64,000 nt of DNA from Bacteroidota bacterium. GTDB lineage: Bacteria > Bacteroidota > Bacteroidia > JABEUT01. Both the position numbers and the translations under genes were made by a program. Positions 59,836 to 64,000 of the stretch are shown piece by piece (position 1 is the stretch's first letter; every line of letters starts with the position of its first letter). The notes beneath the pieces are model-generated. The model saw only the letters and a list, made by a program, of their open reading frames with translations. It did not search any database and was not told where the DNA came from. The stretch covers positions 1-64,000 of the forward strand of contig JABDCA010000003.1 in assembly GCA_013288345.1 (NCBI GenBank), in the 5' to 3' direction.

Positions 59836-60324
59836 TTAATGCGTGCCGCTCGTTCCGTTTCTAACCCGTACCAGCTCGGTAGGAATTTGTTTGGTTTCAT
59901 CCATTTTATATACCGGATGTAATTCGGTCCATTTATGGCGCCTGTCATATACAAGCCTGCCTGTTACCTGCATATGTGTACCTATTTCAGGTATTGCTAC
60001 TTTGTTGGTATAGCCCTGGCACTTGCACGATATAGGGAAAATAGCCTGGTGGGCGCACACCAGTTCCAGTACAATACAACTATCCTGCCGGGTATAATTC
60101 TTTTTGCTCAACTTCACATAGTTCGAATCCATTCGCAGCCTGATGTGGTAGTCGCCATCAATTTCATTCAGCACAAATACAATGGTGCCTGTAACCGTCA
60201 TGGTATCTTTTTGGGTTACAAGCCTTTCGGGTTCGTAAATATGATCGTTGGGATCTTCCTGAGCTTTTACTACCACCGAAAGCAATAAAGCAATGATCAG
60301 TAAAGGCCTCTTTATGCACAGCAT
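59836..60324 (-). CDS. Secreted OB-fold-like protein, unknown function
   Basis: 162 residues from the ATG at 60324, which gives a clean signal peptide (MLCIKRPLLIIALLLSVVVK then AQ); a further ATG at 60351 adds nine residues. The mature part has VTGTIVFVLNEIDGDYHIRL and HKWTELHPVYK, a motif seen in secreted OB-fold proteins and near HNH-type domains in Bacteroidota. Three cysteines (CAHQAIFPISCKC) may bind metal or form a disulfide. Confidence 0.7.
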   Translation of the reverse strand: MLCIKRPLLIIALLLSVVVKAQEDPNDHIYEPERLVTQKDTMTVTGTIVFVLNEIDGDYHIRLRMDSNYVKLSKKNYTRQDSCIVLELVCAHQAIFPISCKCQGYTNKVAIPEIGTHMQVTGRLVYDRRHKWTELHPVYKMDETKQIPTELVRVRNGTSGTH

Positions 60325-60522
60325 AGTTATACTATATGAAGGTTGGTTCATGAAAAACAGGATTATAGTTTCTAAATCAGGGAGCCTCTATTCGCTTGTA
60401 TACACGCAATGTAAAGCTAAAAAAACAAAATGTGTTAGTTGTGAGCCTTTATTTTCCTAAAAGTGACTTTTGTGGTTTTTGCTATTCTTTTAATGAATAA
60501 AATAGACGAGGGGCAAAAAAGC

Positions 60523-60560
60523 GAGCCGGGAAAAAAGAAGGATCTTTTGTTACCCGGCTC
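60523..60560 (-). terminator. Terminator of the 60614 gene
   Basis: On the minus strand GAGCCGGG...CCCGGCTC with a 22-base loop followed by GCTTTTTTG. The only gene reading into it is 60614-60979. Confidence 0.65.
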
Positions 60561-60613
60561 TTAACCTTTCCGTTGCTCAGACGAAAGGAAGCCTTAATTA
60601 GTATAATACTGTA

Positions 60614-60979
60614 CTATATTCTCTCTAATGTGTTCTCTGAATTTTGTTCATGCGTTACGGCATTATGCTTTTCAAGCTGCCATTGGTCCGATGTGGTTTC
60701 AAGCCAATCGTTGCCAACTTTGCGGTACACCTCTGCATGTAAACCAAAGGTGTCCTTCAGGCCCTGTTTCAAATCAGATACGGTCATATGCGGAAAAATA
60801 GATAGTGTGCCTTTTGAATGCATGGCCCTGCATTCGCCTATCGACTTGGTGTGATGCACCAACAGGTGAGGCGGCTCTGCTGAATGGGTAAAAAAGTCAA
60901 GCCTGAGGTTTGGAAATATCTCTGAGAAATCTTTTTGTATCTCGTGAATCTTTCTCTTGTCGTGTATGTTGATTTCCAT
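60614..60979 (-). CDS. Conserved hypothetical protein
   Basis: 121 residues, alpha/beta, no signal peptide: NIHDKRKIHEIQKDFSEIFP, then LKQGLKDTFGLHAEVYRKVG and NDWLETT near the end. Proteins of this kind are found in Bacteroidota beside stress or metabolic genes; function unknown. It has its own terminator. Confidence 0.7.
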   Translation of the reverse strand: MEINIHDKRKIHEIQKDFSEIFPNLRLDFFTHSAEPPHLLVHHTKSIGECRAMHSKGTLSIFPHMTVSDLKQGLKDTFGLHAEVYRKVGNDWLETTSDQWQLEKHNAVTHEQNSENTLERI

Positions 60980-61220
60980 AATATGGTTTTATTAGTTGCT
61001 TGTTTTGTTAAGAAAATGTAACATCATATTGACAAGGCAAATTTGGGTTTATTGCTGTAAAGGAATGTTATATATTTTTTACGATTTATTATATAGTTTA
61101 CAGTTTATTATACAGAATAAAACAGGCGGCATTCACATTCACAAAACCTGCATTCATCGAAAATGGCTCTGTCTTTTTTTATTTGCAAACTAACTTTACT
61201 CAGCATTAAAGCATAATACG

Positions 61221-61394
61221 ATGGACACACATCATGAACATAAGCGCAGTTTTATACAAGAGTTAGAGCACGAGTTGTATCTGTTCTACACCCGCGAGAA
61301 CCATACTATTGGTAATTACCTGTTCCTTTATTGGATGATTGCCCTTGGTATACTTGGTTTGGTACTTGTAGCAGAGTTGTTGTTTAAGCACTAA
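61221..61394 (+). CDS. Small membrane protein
   Basis: 57 codons. A charged His-rich N-terminus (MDTHHEHKRSFIQELEHELY) and one C-terminal transmembrane helix (LYWMIALGILGLVLVAELLF). The ATG lies 20 bases after a possible -7 box (taacttta). Small for a gene finder, but its composition differs clearly from the repeat-filled surroundings. Confidence 0.6.
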   Translation: MDTHHEHKRSFIQELEHELYLFYTRENHTIGNYLFLYWMIALGILGLVLVAELLFKH

Positions 61395-61446
61395 AGTAAT
61401 TTAGGGTATGCGGTGGTATTGGTTTGAGAATTATAGTTTATCGTGG

Positions 61447-61510
61447 CTTGGGCACAGATCTATGCATCTATGTGTCATTGCCTGTTTATTCACTTTCTAC
61501 CTCACGTGCC
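61447..61510 (-). repeat. Interspersed 'tgtgtcat / cacctcacgtgcc' element, copy 5
   Basis: Reversed copy: cttgggcacagatc, gcatctatgtgtcattgc, tacctcacgtgccgtggc. Confidence 0.75.
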
Positions 61511-61545
61511 GTGGCTTTATCTATAAAGAATATTTACAAGTTGGT

Positions 61546-61715
61546 ATGATCCCTCGCTTCACTCGGGATGACAACCAATTTATTGCATAATAGGTAGGGG
61601 GGGGGAGTGGCGCGGGCGAAGCCCACGCCACTCCCCCCCCCTACAAAAACAAAACGATACTGTCATTCCGATTGAAGTGAAGCGGAAAGAGGAATCATAC
61701 CATCTTGTTGTCCTC
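61546..61715. repeat. Pair of ggtatgatccctcgcttcac strings around a GC hairpin
   Basis: ggtatgatccctcgcttcac (61546) and gaagtgaagcggaaagagga, tcatacca (61673) are complementary. Between them, ggggagtggcgcgggcgaag and cccacgccactccccc (61595-61640) form a perfect long stem. No gene is seen in 61395-62113. Confidence 0.65.
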
Positions 61716-61782
61716 ATTCATGCATTTTCCAATAATTAATTAGTAATTAAGAATTACGAATTGAAAACAAATACAGATAATG

Positions 61783-61850
61783 TAACGGCACGTGAGGTGA
61801 TAAGTAACGAGGATAGGAATGGACACATAGATGTAAAGTACTGTGCCAAA
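61783..61850 (+). repeat. Interspersed 'ggcacgtgaggtga' element, copy 6
   Basis: Forward copy: ggcacgtgaggtgataagta, ggacacatagatgtaaagta, ctgtgccaaag. Confidence 0.75.
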
Positions 61851-62113
61851 GTAAAGCTAGCCTGATGATTTTCAAATCACCAAATTAAATTGAATTTGCC
61901 GAAGGCTTAACTCGCGTACTTATGCCCTCACTCTTATCTCTCCCAATAAGGAGAGACGGTCCAGTTTACTATGTGGTATGAAATTGCTTTTGCCAATCAA
62001 TTGCCTTTCTCTCATGTTATTTAAAAATAGATATGGAATAGGTGAATGCACTTAATAGTTAAAATAGGTAATTGAAATGTCTTTCCTGGTTTGGGAAAGA
62101 TAAAAGATAGGGC

Positions 62114-63820
62114 TCAGCTTGCGTATTTTCTCTTGCGCATATAAGCAAGCACAATACCAAGCAGGGTTATAATGCCAATAGGTACACCCATGTTTATGAG
62201 TTCCCATTGTGTTTTATACTTGCTTGCTTTTTCCCTGTCGAGCAGGCGGAGTTTGAGTTGTTTGGTACGTACGCTAAGCAGTGCGCTGTCGCCACAGAGG
62301 TAGTTCATACAGTTTACAATAAAATCTTTGTTGCCGTAAATTTGCTGGGTTACTTTATAGGTATAGCCATCGTAACCTAAAGGGTAAGCTTGATTTTTGC
62401 CACGCTCTACTTCATTTATTACCACATCGCCATCCGACACCACTATCATAGATGTGTTTACACTTACATCCTGGTATTTCAATAATTTTAATGTATCAGG
62501 GCTCATGTTAAGGCGGTCCTTAAAGGCTGATGTAAACTTACCCTCGAGCAATACAGCAAGTGGCTGAAAGCCCTGGTCGAACTGTTTTTCGTCGGGTTGC
62601 ATGCGGACAATATCGAAACTAATGCGGGCAGGGGCATTGAGCAATCGGGTTGCTTTTGATGTGGTAAGTAAAATAGTTTTTTTAATGCCCGGTTGTTGTA
62701 TAGTATCTAATGTGCTGGCATATTTAAACTCAACCAAATTAAGGTTGCGTACAATAGGGTTGTTGCCGGTGGCAGAAACTAATGGCTCGTAGAACCATGG
62801 GTAAAGTTTTATGCGTGCCTGCTGCCCGGGTAACGAACTGTTCAACGGTATTGCAGATGATTGCAGGTCGAGCACTAAATTGCTGTTGAGCCTTACACCG
62901 TAGCGGAACAATTGATCGTCGATGTTCAGTTCGGTTTTAAAGGCTATTGTAACACCGTTGCGCGAAAGGCTGTCCATAGGTGCATACATGGGGTCTATAA
63001 GCCAAAGTACTTTTCCGCCACGCATAATAAACTGGTCAATAATGTAGGCATCCTTATCGTCGATTGCCTGCATAGGCTTAGCAATGATAAGCGCTTTGCA
63101 TAATTGCAAACCGTTTAGCTGATGGTTAATAGGTAGCAGGCGCACATCGTAATATTCCGACAAAGCATTAATGGCACCGGCAAGGTGCAGTGAATCGGGT
63201 TCGCCCTGGCCCTGCAAAAAAGCAACGATAGGGCGCATTTTCAAATCTATTTTATGGAATGCATTGTCAATATTATACTCCAGCGCCTCAATCGAATTGT
63301 TCAATTGGGTTTCGGGGTCGGCATCCATTTGTGTTTGCAATATGTTAATAGGCATATCGCGCCCGGCATAGTTGAGCATAGCACCCGGCCATATAATCTG
63401 TTCTGCTGTGCCCGAACTTGCTTTTACCTGAAGGTTAAAAGGTACCAGTCCGTTTTCATACAATTGGTGGAACACATCTTTGTTATCGCCGAGCGTAGTA
63501 GGATCTATAAACTGGTATTGCACATTACCACCCGAATAAGCGTTGAACTCATCGAGCATCTCTTTCATCTCATCGCGCAGGCGCACGAAGCCGGCGGGCA
63601 ATTTGCCATTGAGATAGACCTTGAAAAAGGCGAGCGTTTTAATATTTTTGGCTATCGCCTTCGATTCAGGCGAAAGGGTATAGCGTTTTTCAGAGGTAAG
63701 GTCGAAACGTTTGAATAAGAACGAGCCCACATAGTTGCACAGTATAATAAGCACTATACTAAGCGCCAGGCGGGTTAAGTCGCGCTGCTTGTTCTTTCTA
63801 TGTGCGCCTTTCTCTACCAT
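62114..63820 (-). CDS. gldG: Gliding-motility ABC transporter substrate-binding-like protein GldG
   Basis: 568 residues, the usual length. N-terminal transmembrane helix (about 14-35), then FDLTSEKRYTLSPESKAIAK, typical of GldG, the GANGG-free central domain with INDFRDEMKEML-like helices, and a C-terminal transmembrane helix (about 542-562). GldF and GldG form an inner-membrane ABC exporter-like complex needed for gliding in flavobacteria; it is also kept in non-gliding Bacteroidota. The start ATG overlaps the gldF stop (ATGGTAG). Confidence 0.92.
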   Translation of the reverse strand: MVEKGAHRKNKQRDLTRLALSIVLIILCNYVGSFLFKRFDLTSEKRYTLSPESKAIAKNIKTLAFFKVYLNGKLPAGFVRLRDEMKEMLDEFNAYSGGNVQYQFIDPTTLGDNKDVFHQLYENGLVPFNLQVKASSGTAEQIIWPGAMLNYAGRDMPINILQTQMDADPETQLNNSIEALEYNIDNAFHKIDLKMRPIVAFLQGQGEPDSLHLAGAINALSEYYDVRLLPINHQLNGLQLCKALIIAKPMQAIDDKDAYIIDQFIMRGGKVLWLIDPMYAPMDSLSRNGVTIAFKTELNIDDQLFRYGVRLNSNLVLDLQSSAIPLNSSLPGQQARIKLYPWFYEPLVSATGNNPIVRNLNLVEFKYASTLDTIQQPGIKKTILLTTSKATRLLNAPARISFDIVRMQPDEKQFDQGFQPLAVLLEGKFTSAFKDRLNMSPDTLKLLKYQDVSVNTSMIVVSDGDVVINEVERGKNQAYPLGYDGYTYKVTQQIYGNKDFIVNCMNYLCGDSALLSVRTKQLKLRLLDREKASKYKTQWELINMGVPIGIITLLGIVLAYMRKRKYAS

Positions 63821-64000
63821 TTTCTGCTTTCAATTGATACCCTGCTCATAAGTAAGAACACGACTGATACACTAACAAAATAGATTACATCGCGGGTATC
63901 TATCACCCCACGGCTCATAGATGAATAGTGAGCACTTATACCCAGTTGAGATACGAAATTGCCAACTATGCCCGACGATAGTGAACTGCCTAAATAACCA
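63814..64000 (-). CDS. gldF: Gliding-motility ABC transporter permease GldF, C-terminal fragment
   Basis: The minus-strand frame from the window edge gives the GldF C-terminus, HYSSMSRGVIDTRDVIYFVS, followed by the last membrane segment and ending ESRKW. The rest of the gene lies beyond the window. Its stop codon overlaps the gldG start, so the two are translationally coupled. Confidence 0.85.
   Translation of the reverse strand, partial: GYLGSSLSSGIVGNFVSQLGISAHYSSMSRGVIDTRDVIYFVSVSVVFLLMSRVSIESRKW

Noticed and set aside
61408-61590. Open frame on the plus strand at 61408-61590.
   Set aside because: It translates two interspersed repeats (the tgtgtcat element and the gatccctcgcttcac string).
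1-64000. tRNA or rRNA genes.
   Set aside because: No tRNA-like cloverleaf with a TTCGAATC-type arm and no rRNA segments were noticed; a covariance search was not possible, so small ones could be missed.

Overview
The window comes from a member of the Bacteroidota, probably close to Chitinophagia or Sphingobacteriia. The evidence is a gldF-gldG gliding operon, a type IX secretion (T9SS) C-terminal sorting domain, paired TPR/SpoIIE phosphatases, many lipoproteins and small beta-barrels, and promoters of the TTG...TAnnTTTG kind. The intergenic regions are unusually rich in several interspersed palindromic repeat families. Species cannot be fixed from the sequence alone.

Layout. 1-6005: two tandem TPR-coiled coil-SpoIIE phosphatases and a T9SS cargo protein. 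6190-12733 (minus strand): two GNAT acetyltransferases, a cupin, a MarR-GNAT fusion with its own operator, a TonB-like protein and a collagen-like secreted protein. 13185-16150: a phage head operon with HK97 prohead protease and major capsid protein, bounded by a promoter and a strong terminator. 16286-30060: a block of mostly non-phage genes. It holds three small related secreted proteins, five MORN-type repeat proteins, a two-domain glycosyltransferase, two beta-barrels, a duplicated lipoprotein pair and a candidate structured RNA. 30295-36874: phage genes resume behind a promoter of the same architecture, with head-tail connector, a broken head-closure/tail gene, LamG and tail-fibre proteins, a holin-like protein and a GH108 endolysin. 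Terminase, portal, tail tube, tape measure and integrase are absent, so this looks like a split and decayed prophage. 36967-47771: metabolic and regulatory genes (threonine dehydratase, VOC, DinB proteins, HxlR and TetR regulators with visible operators, FabF) and an IS200-type transposase bounded by REP-like hairpins. 47991-52460: a hydrolase, then bdhA-patatin-adc, which looks like a hydroxybutyrate/acetoacetate pathway, next to a phasin-like helical protein. 52683-61394: YceI, a MoxR/VWA/P-loop operon, paralogous outer-membrane-like proteins and small secreted proteins. 62114-64000: gldG and the end of gldF.

The most unusual feature is how repeats and mobile domains have entered coding sequence. 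A DUF559 (Vsr-like nuclease) domain interrupts one SpoIIE phosphatase in frame. Palindromic intergenic-type repeats lie in frame inside that phosphatase and inside the glycosyltransferase. Several Sec signal peptides appear to be written in the same simple repeat strings that fill the intergenic regions.
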